A stretch of 64,000 bases of DNA from Microthrixaceae bacterium (GCA_019694615.1 JAIBBP010000178.1:25229-89228), one strand, 5' to 3'. Positions 38,521 through 45,964 are shown, counted from the stretch's first letter. Numbers and translations are program-made. Notes: a model not told the origin generated them from the sequence alone.

Positions 38521-39171
38521 TCAGGGGGACGCAGTCGGGATTCCTTCGAGGATCGTCGTCGCGAGCGTGTGTGCGAGCTGTCGTTCGCCCAGCGGCCCCC
38601 CGACCGACTCGACGGCGCGTATCCCCGCGAGGGAAGCCACGACCGCCCGGATGCGGTCGTCGAAACCGTCGACCGTCGACAACTCGTCTGGGGCCCAGGC
38701 CCCAACCCGTTTCGCGACGGTGTCCAAGTAGCCGTCGAGCGTCGTCGACAGCCTGGCCGCCAGCTCGCGGTCGGTTCGGGACGCGACCACCAGATCGATC
38801 ACCACCTGGAACCGCGGGTCACACACCAGTTCCCAGGCCGTGTCCAGCAGTGCCCCCACCTGACCCCGGTTCGAGCGGCTGGGCGAAACGACGAACGATT
38901 CCAGCTCACCGGTGAGCTCGCTGCAGATCTGTTCGGCGGTGGCAGCCAGTAGTTCGTCGCGATTCCCGAAGTGGGTGAACACCGTTCCGTGCGACACACC
39001 TGCCGCTTCGCTCGTCATCGACGTCGAGTAGGCCACCACGCCGTGCTCGGCGAGAGCCGCGACCGTCGCGTCCAGCAGGCGTTTCCGCGTCGCCTCCCGT
39101 GCGGCGCGGCGCTGTCCGTCTCGCTGCTTGTCCGGCGGCCCTGTTCGGTCCCGTTTCAGACTTTCGTCCAC
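38521..39171 (-). CDS. TetR family transcriptional regulator
   Basis: A 216-residue TetR repressor. The DNA-binding domain (about 20-65) reads RKRLLDATVAALAEHGVVAY, then MTSEAAGVSHGTVFTHFGNR with the usual helix-turn-helix. The C-terminal ligand domain is helical and unassigned. The GTG at 39171 (VDESLKRDRTG) is a plausible start with a short basic lead-in, though others upstream are possible. It is divergent from a second TetR gene 131 nt away. Target unknown; the convergent lipase is a neighbour, not a proven target. Confidence 0.82.
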   Translation of the reverse strand: MDESLKRDRTGPPDKQRDGQRRAAREATRKRLLDATVAALAEHGVVAYSTSMTSEAAGVSHGTVFTHFGNRDELLAATAEQICSELTGELESFVVSPSRSNRGQVGALLDTAWELVCDPRFQVVIDLVVASRTDRELAARLSTTLDGYLDTVAKRVGAWAPDELSTVDGFDDRIRAVVASLAGIRAVESVGGPLGERQLAHTLATTILEGIPTASP

Positions 39172-39302
39172 ATCGGACAAGCTACCGACGCTCGCCCCCG
39201 ATGGAGTCAACCGGGTAGGAGTTCGGTCGCGTGGATGGTTGCGAGGCGACCCTCCGAGGTAGCTGTCGCCGAGTTGGTGGACCGCTCCTAGGCTCAACCG
39301 CC

Positions 39303-39989
39303 ATGGCAAAGGCGACCGGAGACCAGTCGGAGGTCGGTGCGGCAGTGGGTCCCCCGCTCTCGCGGGCTGAGCGGAAGAGGGAGGAACTTCGTCGCGAGAT
39401 CGTCGACGCGTCGTTCAGCTGTTTCGCCGAGAAGGGCTACCACGGAACGGGCATCTCCGATATCGCCGCCCGATTGGGCATCGGGCACGGCACGTTCTAC
39501 CGCTACTTCGAGAACAAGCGCGACATCGTCGATCACGTCATCACCCACCTGCTCGAACGGGTTGTCTCGGCGCTCGCGGCCGAGAACGCTCCTGACGCCC
39601 CGGCGACGCTGGCGGCGTATCGGGAGCAGACCGAGCGCATTGCCACCGCGTTGCTGTCGATCATGGACGAGGATCCGCGCATCGCACGGCTGTTGCTCTT
39701 TCAGGCACCGGCGATCGACGCCGAACTGGAGGCGCGGGTAACTGGCCTGATCGACGCGATGGCGGAGTTGACCGCGGGCTACCTGCGGCACGGTGTCGCC
39801 GTCGGCTACCTGCCGGCGGATCTGGACACGCTCAACACGGCGCGTGCGATCAACGGGATGATCCTGGCCGGCGCGATCCACGGGCTCAACGATCCCGGCC
39901 ATGACAGCGGAGAGTACGTCGTTGCGGCGCTGCGACTGATGCACGTCGGACTCGGTGGGTCGATGTCGACCGATGGATCCAATAACTGA
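39303..39989 (+). CDS. TetR family transcriptional regulator
   Basis: A 228-residue TetR repressor with a clear N-terminal domain (RREIVDASFSCFAEKGYHGT, then ISDIAARLGIGHGTFYRYFE). The C-terminal domain (about 85-215) resembles TetR_C_33-type lipid or fatty-acid regulators (ARLLLFQAPAIDAELEARV). The gene at 40053 follows on the same strand after a 63-nt gap containing a 19-bp palindrome, so local control of itself or that gene is likely. Confidence 0.88.
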   Translation: MAKATGDQSEVGAAVGPPLSRAERKREELRREIVDASFSCFAEKGYHGTGISDIAARLGIGHGTFYRYFENKRDIVDHVITHLLERVVSALAAENAPDAPATLAAYREQTERIATALLSIMDEDPRIARLLLFQAPAIDAELEARVTGLIDAMAELTAGYLRHGVAVGYLPADLDTLNTARAINGMILAGAIHGLNDPGHDSGEYVVAALRLMHVGLGGSMSTDGSNN

Positions 39990-39994
39990 CACTT

Positions 39995-40013
39995 GATTCC
40001 GAAACGGAATCAT
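39995..40013. promoter_or_regulatory. TetR operator-like palindrome
   Basis: TGATTCCGAAACGGAATCA is a perfect inverted repeat of 8-bp arms around AAA. It lies just after the TetR stop and 40 nt before the next ATG, in the size range of TetR operators. Confidence 0.55.
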
Positions 40014-40052
40014 GGTTCACTTTTGTCATCCCTACGAGCGTGAGGACGACAA

Positions 40053-40757
40053 ATGGCAGCGATCACCGCACTCCCGACCACCGAAGCAACAGTGCCCGTC
40101 ACGTCGCCTACAGGCAGCGTCACCGCCAGGCGCCTTGCCGCGTTGCGCGCCCTGGCGGAGACCGAGCCGATCGCCGCGCAGGATGCCGTTTGGAGCTGGC
40201 TGCAGCGTGTCGGTGCCGAACTCCCCGGGGCAGCCGCCGAACTGGAACTCGCCGAGCTGTTCGCATTGGGTACGGCGGCCGACGTCGACGGTCAGACCGC
40301 CGGTCTCCTCGTCGGCTGGTGTAGCCCCAGCGGACTCGATCGCAGCGGCTCGGTCGTCTACAACGTCGCCAGGTGGGCCGTCTCGCTGACCGGCATCATG
40401 CCGTGGGTCGGCAAGAAGTTCGACAAGGCGGCCGGGCGGGGAACCAACACCATGACGGTCCTCGCTCCGATTCTCGTCAAGCTCATCGCGCCGCGCTACC
40501 GAATGCGCCGGGTGGGTCGCTATTGGGAAGGCTTCGCCATGCTCAACCGCGTCGAGGAGAGCGTCGTGTCGCCGGGAACGCAGGTCCTCGTTCTCGACTA
40601 CGAGGCCGACGAGGTTGCGAACCCCTATCCGATCAATCGAATCCGCGACGAAGCCGTCGAGCTCGTTCCCGGCACCTACCTCGGAGCGAAGATCTGGCAC
40701 CAGCCCGACGGCTACCGACAGCTCGCGTACTGGGCGGCGAAGGCTCGTGTCGGCTGA
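40053..40757 (+). CDS. Conserved hypothetical protein downstream of TetR
   Basis: I cannot assign this 234-residue protein. It has an Ala-rich helical N-terminus (to about 70), then ADVDGQTAGLLVGWCSPSG, a central MPWVGKKFDK...NTMTVLAPILVKLIA, and a beta-rich C-terminal part (MRRVGRYWEGFAMLNRVEES, VLVLDYEADEVANPYPINRI, VPGTYLGAKIWHQPDGYRQL). That pattern suggests a lipocalin-like ligand-binding barrel, perhaps for a lipid, and fits control by the adjacent lipid-type TetR. This is inference from general shape only. It has no signal peptide. Confidence 0.6.
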   Translation: MAAITALPTTEATVPVTSPTGSVTARRLAALRALAETEPIAAQDAVWSWLQRVGAELPGAAAELELAELFALGTAADVDGQTAGLLVGWCSPSGLDRSGSVVYNVARWAVSLTGIMPWVGKKFDKAAGRGTNTMTVLAPILVKLIAPRYRMRRVGRYWEGFAMLNRVEESVVSPGTQVLVLDYEADEVANPYPINRIRDEAVELVPGTYLGAKIWHQPDGYRQLAYWAAKARVG

Positions 40758-40835
40758 CCGAGCCGACCAGGTGCGCGAAGCGCCTCGATTGGACGTCACC
40801 TCCGACCTCTATGCTTGGTCGAGAGGTGGTCCACG

Positions 40836-41162
40836 ATGTCACTAGCAGTCGATCCTGAGCCGGTTCCGCTCACCAGGGACGAGCACGGTGCTTGGCGCGT
40901 CGGCGGCACTCGCGTGACGTTGGAGACGCTCGTCGCGGCCTTCGACCGCGGCGACAGCCCTGAGGATATCCACGAGCAGTACCCGTCGGTCGCGCTCGGC
41001 GACGTGTACGCAGTGCTCACCTATTGTCTGCGCCGCCCGGTATCGGTGAAGGAGTACCTGACGTCACGTGCGGTCGCGGGGGCCGAGGTGCAAGCCCGCG
41101 TCGAGGCGGCGTTTCCTCCCGGAGGTCTGCGCGCTCGCTTGGTGTCGCGGCTCGGTCTGTGA
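40836..41162 (+). CDS. DUF433 antitoxin-like protein
   Basis: A 108-residue protein with the DUF433 pattern: DEHGAWRVGGTRVTLETLV, AAFDRGDSPEDIHEQYPSVA and LGDVYAVLTYCLRRPVSVKE. DUF433 proteins are helix-turn-helix antitoxins usually coupled to a DUF5615 PIN-like toxin. Here the coupled frame that starts within the stop codon breaks after 14 codons, so this is an orphan antitoxin. ATG 40836 has GAGAGGTGG upstream. Confidence 0.8.
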   Translation: MSLAVDPEPVPLTRDEHGAWRVGGTRVTLETLVAAFDRGDSPEDIHEQYPSVALGDVYAVLTYCLRRPVSVKEYLTSRAVAGAEVQARVEAAFPPGGLRARLVSRLGL

Positions 41163-41203
41163 CGATCCGCTTCCTCGCTGACGAGAACTTCAACCGGTCC
41201 TGA
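41159..41203 (+). pseudogene. Remnant of a DUF5615 PIN-like toxin
   Basis: A GTG overlapping the DUF433 stop (GTGA, 41159-41162) opens a frame reading VTIRFLADENFNRS and then TGA at 41201-41203. That is the exact N-terminal signature (FLADENF) of DUF5615 toxins, including the first acidic residue of the PIN-like site, but the remaining 80 or so codons are gone. The coupling and motif make chance unlikely. Confidence 0.7.
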
Positions 41204-41288
41204 GATTGGCGAAAGGCGGGGTGGCCCTCAGGGTCGGAACAGAAGATCTGCGACGTTCACGTCACTGGGCGGCGGTACTGTTGCGGTG

Positions 41289-41477
41289 ATGAAGGAAGAG
41301 CTGGTCGAGCGCTACCGGGGACGATGGGTTGCCGTCACCGAGGCGGGCGACGTCGCCGCAGATGCCGACGAGTTGGATGTGCTATTGAGGCTCGTCGAAC
41401 GCGACGGTCCCCGGACTGACGTGATCGTCCACCGCGTGCCGGAGGCTGACGCCCCGATCTTCATCGGGCTTGGCTGA
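41289..41477 (+). CDS. DUF5678 small protein
   Basis: A 62-residue protein with the DUF5678 shape: ELVERYRGRWVAVTEAGDVA, an acidic DADELDVLLRLVERDG and the terminal VHRVPEADAPIFIGLG. Function unknown. A GTG directly before the ATG is an equal start candidate. It is followed after 17 nt by a retropepsin-like gene, a pairing I have the impression is common in actinobacteria. Confidence 0.65.
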   Translation: MKEELVERYRGRWVAVTEAGDVAADADELDVLLRLVERDGPRTDVIVHRVPEADAPIFIGLG

Positions 41478-41494
41478 CGGCCCCAACCTACCCG

Positions 41495-41932
41495 GTGACA
41501 TTCTGGACCTTCCCACACGTCAGCCTCGACGAGCCCCGTCTTCCCGACGGGTCGGTGATTCGCAGGCCCGTGGTGCCACTCTCGGCGAGGACGCGCGGCG
41601 CCACCCAGCTTCAGGGCGTCATCGATTCCGGGTCGCCGATCTCGGCTGCGAACGCGACGTTGTTCGCGGACTTGGGGATCGACATCGATCGCGACGAGCC
41701 GGTTCATGAGGTCAGCCTGACCGTTGGCGGCCAGTTCTCGCGAGCGCCCGTGTTCGAGGTGACGCTTTGGCTTCACCCTCCAACACCCAGCGAGGAGTCC
41801 GTCGCCTGGCAGTTGCCACTTGTGGCCAGACGCGGTTGGCGGTTGCCGTTCGCTGTGCTGCTCGGACAGCGCGGGTGGTTCGATCGGTTCCCGACCCGGA
41901 TCGACTCGACCGCGTCGGTGGTCGAAGCGTGA
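41495..41932 (+). CDS. Retropepsin-like aspartic protease-fold protein
   Basis: A 145-residue single-domain protein. GVIDSGSPISAAN supplies the flap-proximal Asp in a DSG rather than DTG triad, and LPFAVLLGQRGWFDRFPTRID is the second conserved strand (LLGr.gfF) of the retropepsin-like family. Such proteins must dimerise to form an active site; activity of this one is unproven. The GTG start is close behind DUF5678, suggesting one transcript. No gene is seen from its stop to 42232; that gap holds the repeats at 42072-42152. Confidence 0.68.
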   Translation: MTFWTFPHVSLDEPRLPDGSVIRRPVVPLSARTRGATQLQGVIDSGSPISAANATLFADLGIDIDRDEPVHEVSLTVGGQFSRAPVFEVTLWLHPPTPSEESVAWQLPLVARRGWRLPFAVLLGQRGWFDRFPTRIDSTASVVEA

Positions 41933-42071
41933 CGGTGGCGACATCAGCGGACAGTGGGGCTGGATCACCTTCACCAGACGAACAAATGCCGCTTGGAGCG
42001 GACGGATGACGCGTCCCGATTGTCGTCGGGAGCGACCGATGCGGCCTGAAGGTATCGCGGCCGAAGCCGGG

Positions 42072-42101
42072 TGGGGGGAACAACCGGAGGAGTAGCGCTC
42101 C
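42072..42101 (+). repeat. Arm-site-like repeat, left copy
   Basis: TGGGGGGA, then AACCGG and GGAGTA elements, match the copy at 44740-44771 with four substitutions and a 2-nt gap. It lies 15 nt below the att-like core repeat. Position and internal repetition suggest recombinase arm sites, but no integrase is present to support this. Confidence 0.4.
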
Positions 42102-42116
42102 AGAAACGGCCCGGAG

Positions 42117-42152
42117 GACTGCGGATCTAGTCGTGGTGCTGGGGAGAATCCA
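42117..42152 (+). repeat. att-like direct repeat, left copy (tmRNA/tRNA 3'-end-like)
   Basis: Matches 44640-44675 at 29 of 36 positions, with the last part GCTGGGGAGAATC identical. Read on the minus strand it resembles the T-arm and acceptor end of a tmRNA or tRNA (GATTCTCCCCAGC). No RNA gene body is attached, so it looks like a recombination scar. Confidence 0.5.
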
Positions 42153-42232
42153 GCATCGATCCGGCTGCGCCAGTGCTGACAAGGGTCTCCGGACTGACGG
42201 TGACCCGGGAAGCAACGGCTTGGCGTGAACGC

Positions 42233-42916
42233 CTACGCACCGGTGTCGGTCCGGCAGATGTCGCACAGGCCGGTCGTGCTGGCCTGTGCGTCTTCGAGGC
42301 GACGGGCGCAGCGGACGCATCGCACGCCGCGAAACGGTACCGCCGGAGGTCGGTGGGTCGCGTCGGGTGAAGGCGGCCCGAAGAGGTCGCGGTGTGCGAC
42401 GAACAGCGCCGGGAGGTGGACGGCGATCTCCTGCTCGTGGATGGCGAGCGGGTCGCGCGGTTCACGGGCGCGGTTCTCGGCGACCGCTTCGACTACCTCG
42501 CGGTAGGTCTCGGGGGTGATGTGGTGGCGCAGGAATAGTCCTGGGTGAACGGCGCTGAGGCCGTGGGCGGACAGGTCACCTGCCCCGAAGTGCCGCACGT
42601 TGCCAGTCACGACGAAGGTGGCTCGAGCCGCGATCGCCGCGGCAAGCACCGGCTTGTCCTTGTGATCGGTGTCGGAGAGACCGGCGATGTCCTCAATCTC
42701 AGCGTCGGGAACGATCTGCCAGTCCCACCGTTCTCGGAGCGTTGAGACCGGGATGTGTGCGGCCTTCTGGTGGCGCTCGGCTTCGGTCTCGACATATGGG
42801 CTGTAGACCAGCTCGTAGTCGGACAGCGGTCGGGCGAGGTAGAGGATCGTGCGGGGGACCGGCGACGTGAGGACGTCTGCGTCGACGAAGACGCGGACCC
42901 TAGAAGTCGACGGCAA
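42233..42916 (-). CDS. PIN-domain toxin with C-terminal Cys ribbon
   Basis: A 227-residue protein. The PIN part (about 5-145) shows VRVFVDADVLTSPVPRTILY, a central TEAERHQKAA, and LSDTDHKDKPVLAAAIAARA with TFVVTGNVRHF, the acidic and metal-site segments of VapC-like nucleases. Unusually, residues about 205-225 add CVRCARRLEDAQ...GLCDIC, a two-CxxC zinc-ribbon. The only reasonable start is TTG 42916, overlapping the end of the upstream HTH gene by 17 nt, so the pair is coupled antitoxin-toxin. Confidence 0.72.
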   Translation of the reverse strand: MPSTSRVRVFVDADVLTSPVPRTILYLARPLSDYELVYSPYVETEAERHQKAAHIPVSTLRERWDWQIVPDAEIEDIAGLSDTDHKDKPVLAAAIAARATFVVTGNVRHFGAGDLSAHGLSAVHPGLFLRHHITPETYREVVEAVAENRAREPRDPLAIHEQEIAVHLPALFVAHRDLFGPPSPDATHRPPAVPFRGVRCVRCARRLEDAQASTTGLCDICRTDTGA

Positions 42917-43193
42917 GATCGGCGGCCATCTCGCGGACGTAGGTGTGGCGGAACCGTTCGACCTCGTTCAGCGGGATGCGGTGCCGGTTGCCCTTGCGGT
43001 CGGTACGGATCTCTCCGGCGATGATTCGCCGCATGATCGTCGCTCGGGACACTCCGATGGACTCCGCCATCTGTGCAGGGGTCATCGAGGGGCGCTCGAA
43101 GGCGACCTTCGCGTGTTCGCCGGCCGCCAGGTGCTGGCGGATGATCTTCTCCCAGGGCTCGGGAGACTCAGGTGTGATCTCCAGGTTGCTCAT
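42900..43193 (-). CDS. HTH antitoxin (excisionase-like DNA-binding fold)
   Basis: A 97-residue protein with a helix-turn-helix of the excisionase/MerR type: SMTPAQMAESIGVSRATIMR, RIIAGEIRTDRKGNRHRIPL and the wing-end NEVERFRHTYVREMA. Antitoxins of this type precede PIN toxins and repress the operon. ATG 43193 is chosen at MSNLEITPE. Upstream (about 43200-43240) the DNA is AT-richer, with a TATTAT on the minus strand and several short inverted repeats, the likely promoter-operator. Confidence 0.75.
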   Translation of the reverse strand: MSNLEITPESPEPWEKIIRQHLAAGEHAKVAFERPSMTPAQMAESIGVSRATIMRRIIAGEIRTDRKGNRHRIPLNEVERFRHTYVREMAADLAVDF

Positions 43194-43486
43194 GTCGAGC
43201 ACTGTAGCAGTCTGAACAGATAATAGGCAGAAGTGTTCACTAGGCCGGCGTCGGTCATCGTTCCTCACAGACCGAGGCCGCTGCCTCGGTCGAGGCTGGC
43301 GGCGCGCTCGACGCTGCTCGTCGCCCTCCATTGGCCTGTCGGCGAACGACGGCTGACCCTCACCTCCGCTCGCCGAGTCCCCGATCCCTCAACCACAGGC
43401 CCATCGTAGGAGGGACCCCTGACGCGCGTAGGTCTTGACCTTCGGAATTACATCAGCCATTGATCTATATCACTGGGCCAGTGAGG

Positions 43487-43492
43487 TATCGT
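43487..43492 (+). promoter_or_regulatory. -10 element of a leaderless promoter
   Basis: TATCGT lies exactly 12 to 7 nt before the ATG at 43499, the placement of TANNNT -10 boxes of leaderless actinobacterial transcripts. No Shine-Dalgarno sequence precedes the ATG. A -35 is not obvious. Confidence 0.45.
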
Positions 43493-43498
43493 GTATCT

Positions 43499-44524
43499 AT
43501 GATGTATTCGACGCTGGATGGCACGCGCGCAGTGCCGGCTGGGCGGGCGTTAGCGGCAGTGCGTGCCGTGCTGCCGGCGTCCGCGGAGATGGTCGTGCTG
43601 GCCGAACGAGACCGGATCGGAGAGGCGAGGTTGGCTGGCCGACGCCTTCGAGTCGGGTGGGCCGGAGAAGGCTGGACTGCCGACATTCGCCCGTTCCTGG
43701 ATGGCCATTCTGGCGTCGATGTCGTTGCCGCCCGTCGGTTGTCGCCCGGGGCGAGGGATGGGTTGGACCGGGTTGGTATTGGATGGGTCGACGAGTTGGG
43801 CAATGCCGAGATCTCACTCGGGACGTTGGTGATCTCCCGCACGGGCCGCCCAGAGAGCGCTCCAACCCGACCGCACCGGTGGACGCCTGGGGTTGTGTCG
43901 GTGGCTGAGGCGCTCCTGTGCGGCATCGACGCGAAGGTGTCGGCGACCGTCGCGGCCACTGGCCTCTCGACCGGGACGTGTACGAACGCCCTACGCGTGC
44001 TGACTGACATGCGTCTGCTGGAGGCTGACGCCCAACGAGGCCGGAGATCGGGGAGGCGCATTGTCGACAACGACGCGCTCCTAGCCGCATACGCCGAGGC
44101 GGCAGCAGCGTTCGAGGGGCCGGAACAGGTTGCCGTGGGGGTCACCTGGCGCGACCCGATCATCGGATTGCAGCAACTCGCTCCAAGGCTGTTGTCGCAA
44201 GACTTGCGGTGGGCTGCGACCGGAGCGGTCGCCGCGATGCTGCTCGCTCCGCTTCTCACCAACTTCGGGACATTCATGATCTACGTCGACGCGCAAACTG
44301 TGTCGGCCTTGGAATCCGTCGCCCGATCCGTTGGCCTCAAGCCAATAGATGGCGGACGCCTCATCCTGCGGTCGATGCCGATCGGTTGGACAGAGGGGAG
44401 CCGACGGCTGATCCAGAACGTATATGTTGCCCCGTGGCCTCGTGTCTACGTTGACCTCAAGAACCTCGGAGTCCGCGGCGAGGAAGCAGCCGAGCATCTG
44501 GTGGAGGTGTGCCGTGATCGATGA
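43499..44524 (+). CDS. AbiEi-like type IV antitoxin family protein
   Basis: A 341-residue protein. An N-terminal region (about 1-120) precedes a winged helix (VVSVAEALLCGIDAKVSATV, then TGLSTGTCTNALRVLTDMRL) and a C-terminal domain with NVYVAPWPRVYVDLKNLGVR and GEEAAEHLVEV. The last phrase is common in proteins annotated as type IV toxin-antitoxin AbiEi antitoxins. ATG 43499 or 43502 is the start. The next frame, where a nucleotidyltransferase toxin would be expected, is cut after about 40 codons by the repeat at 44640. Family call moderate. Confidence 0.6.
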   Translation: MMYSTLDGTRAVPAGRALAAVRAVLPASAEMVVLAERDRIGEARLAGRRLRVGWAGEGWTADIRPFLDGHSGVDVVAARRLSPGARDGLDRVGIGWVDELGNAEISLGTLVISRTGRPESAPTRPHRWTPGVVSVAEALLCGIDAKVSATVAATGLSTGTCTNALRVLTDMRLLEADAQRGRRSGRRIVDNDALLAAYAEAAAAFEGPEQVAVGVTWRDPIIGLQQLAPRLLSQDLRWAATGAVAAMLLAPLLTNFGTFMIYVDAQTVSALESVARSVGLKPIDGGRLILRSMPIGWTEGSRRLIQNVYVAPWPRVYVDLKNLGVRGEEAAEHLVEVCRDR

Positions 44525-44639
44525 GCCGCGCCGAGAGTCGCTTCTTCGCCCGAAGGACGGGTCCAGCAAACGCGCCGCCGCTCGTGCCGTGTCGGCTGGG
44601 CGCTGGCCAAGATCCAGGGATCCGCAGTCATCGGAAAAT
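44514..44639 (+). pseudogene. Possible truncated partner gene of the AbiEi-like protein
   Basis: A GTG overlapping the preceding stop region opens a frame reading VIDEPRRESLLRPKDGSSKR and running to the att-like repeat, after which it loses any protein-like character. It could be the start of a partner lost on insertion. An alternative ATG at 44521 opens another short frame, so this is tentative. The stretch 44525-44806 holds no intact gene. Confidence 0.25.
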
Positions 44640-44647
44640 GACTGCGG
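44622..44647. repeat. Inverted repeat beside the att-like core
   Basis: CCGCAGTCAT (44622-44631) and ATGACTGCGG (44638-44647) are perfect reverse complements separated by 6 nt. The right arm overlaps the start of the direct repeat at 44640, so it could be part of a recombinase core or a terminator. Confidence 0.5.
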
Positions 44648-44675
44648 ACCCCGGGGTGGAGCTGGGGAGAATCGA
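44640..44675 (+). repeat. att-like direct repeat, right copy (tmRNA/tRNA 3'-end-like)
   Basis: Second copy of the 42117-42152 repeat (29 of 36 identical). Its minus strand reads TTCGATTCTCCCCAGCTCC followed by ACC, which is very like the T-loop, T-stem and acceptor end of tmRNA genes. No complete RNA gene can be folded from the adjacent sequence. Confidence 0.5.
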
Positions 44676-44739
44676 AGAGTGATCGGAGAGGACCGCTCTA
44701 TTGCGGGGCCTCGGGGCTCGAAGGGCGTTCGAATCGGCC

Positions 44740-44771
44740 TGGGGGGAGTAACCGGGGGAGTAACGGACTCC
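44740..44771 (+). repeat. Arm-site-like repeat, right copy
   Basis: Contains GGGGGAGTAAC twice in tandem (44742-44752 and, with one frame shift of Gs, 44754-44764) and matches 42072-42101. It lies on the opposite side of its core repeat compared with the left copy. Confidence 0.4.
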
Positions 44772-44806
44772 GGACGACCTCCGCGGTTCGCTGGCGCCCT
44801 CGAGAG

Positions 44807-45424
44807 CTACGAGGTCGGCTCGACGGCGAGGCGGACCCCGAATGCCAAGAGCGCCAAACCCCCGATGCGGAACAGGGCGTCGCCGACTCTGCTGCGAAGC
44901 CGGGCGATCCCGATCCGGCTGAAGACGAGCGCGTAACCGAACGCGGACACGAAGCCGAGGAGAGCGAACGTGACACCGAGCGAGAGAGCTTGAATCGGAT
45001 GACCCCCGTCGGTAGGTAGAAACTGGGGGATCACGCTGGTGAAGACGAGGAGCGTTTTCGGGTTCGTCAGATCACACAGTGCACCTTCGGCGAAGGCGCT
45101 GAGTCGCCGACGTTGGTCACCGATCGACTCGGTTGGATCAGCGGATGAGCGTCGGCGAAGCAGCAGATTCAGCCCGAGCCAGCACAGATACAACGCGCCG
45201 AGCAGTCGGATCGTCTCGAACACCGGCTGGGAGGCGACGAGGATCGCTGTGAGTCCGGCCACTGATGCGAGTGCCCAGAACAGGTCGGCGGCGAGCACGC
45301 CGAGTGCAGTTCTCGTTGCTTCCGAACGACCCCCGAGGATCGAGCGCTTCATGACGAGCGTCACCGCCGGGCCGGGAATCGCCACCAGCACGGAGCACAA
45401 GCCCACGAACCCCCAGTAGTTCAC
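44807..45424 (-). CDS. LysE/RhtB family amino-acid exporter
   Basis: A 205-residue, six-helix exporter. The N-terminal FVGLCSVLVAIPGPAVTLVM carries the family PGP motif, followed by GVLAADLFWALASVAGLTAI, LGALYLCWLGLNLLLRR and the mid-protein GALCDLTNPKTLLVFTSVIP, all typical. Members export basic or neutral amino acids; the substrate here is not predictable. It sits between the att-like repeat and the excisionase gene. The 45425-45631 gap shows nothing recognisable. Confidence 0.88.
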   Translation of the reverse strand: MNYWGFVGLCSVLVAIPGPAVTLVMKRSILGGRSEATRTALGVLAADLFWALASVAGLTAILVASQPVFETIRLLGALYLCWLGLNLLLRRRSSADPTESIGDQRRRLSAFAEGALCDLTNPKTLLVFTSVIPQFLPTDGGHPIQALSLGVTFALLGFVSAFGYALVFSRIGIARLRSRVGDALFRIGGLALLAFGVRLAVEPTS

Positions 45425-45631
45425 TCGGACTGCCTCCCGCTCGACGACGCCCGAATCGTACCCGTGGCGTGCGGGCCAGATCTCGGCCGGCTCACGTCCG
45501 CTGTCCGGCAGTCGTCCGAGAGGCCTGCGGGCAGATGAAGGATCTCGTCGTAGCGTAGGGAACCTGGCGTCCGCCCAGGTCGCGGCGGGATGCCGCCTCA
45601 GCGTCCGGCCGCCTGCTACTCCGAACTGACC

Positions 45632-45832
45632 TCAGTCTCGGCCAGAGCGCTCTCGTTCCACGAATGCCTCAATGGAGGCCCGAGTGACCCTCACGGCGCG
45701 GCCGATGTGCACCGTCTCGAGCTGCTCGCCGGCGATGAGCTCGTAGACGGTGCTGCGACCGATCGCGAGTAGGTCGGCAGCCTCGGTGATCCTGAGCAGT
45801 AGCCCGCGAGTGCGAACGGCGGAGGAGTCCAT
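45632..45832 (-). CDS. xis: Excisionase/AlpA-type DNA-binding protein
   Basis: A 66-residue protein almost wholly a helix-turn-helix_17 domain: LLRITEAADLLAIGRSTVYE, LIAGEQLETVHIGRAVRVTR and ASIEAFVERERSG. Such proteins bend att DNA and direct excision of actinobacterial integrative elements. An integrase gene usually lies next to it but none is in the window. The ATG is preceded directly by the shared 16-nt leader GCGCGCTTAGGTCGGC. Confidence 0.82.
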   Translation of the reverse strand: MDSSAVRTRGLLLRITEAADLLAIGRSTVYELIAGEQLETVHIGRAVRVTRASIEAFVERERSGRD

Positions 45833-45848
45833 GCCGACCTAAGCGCGC
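45833..45848 (-). promoter_or_regulatory. Shared element leader motif upstream of xis
   Basis: GCGCGCTTAGGTCGGC directly abuts the xis ATG. The identical 16-mer abuts the relaxase GTG (52966-52981) and a 14/16 version abuts the SprT-like ATG (58998-59013). Confidence 0.6.
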
Positions 45849-45964
45849 GGAACCGAACTCGTTAGCAAGTGCACAGTCTGGCTCCCAAGGGAGCCTCCGG
45901 CATCGGCCGTCCACCGATTGACGCTGAAGTGTCAAGGCTCATCCGGTCGATGTCAGACCTTCGT

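Noticed and set aside
44641..44760. A complete tRNA or tmRNA gene at the right repeat
   Set aside because: The T-arm-like part is good, but I could not build a matching acceptor, D and anticodon set in either direction; only a 3'-end-like scar is supported.
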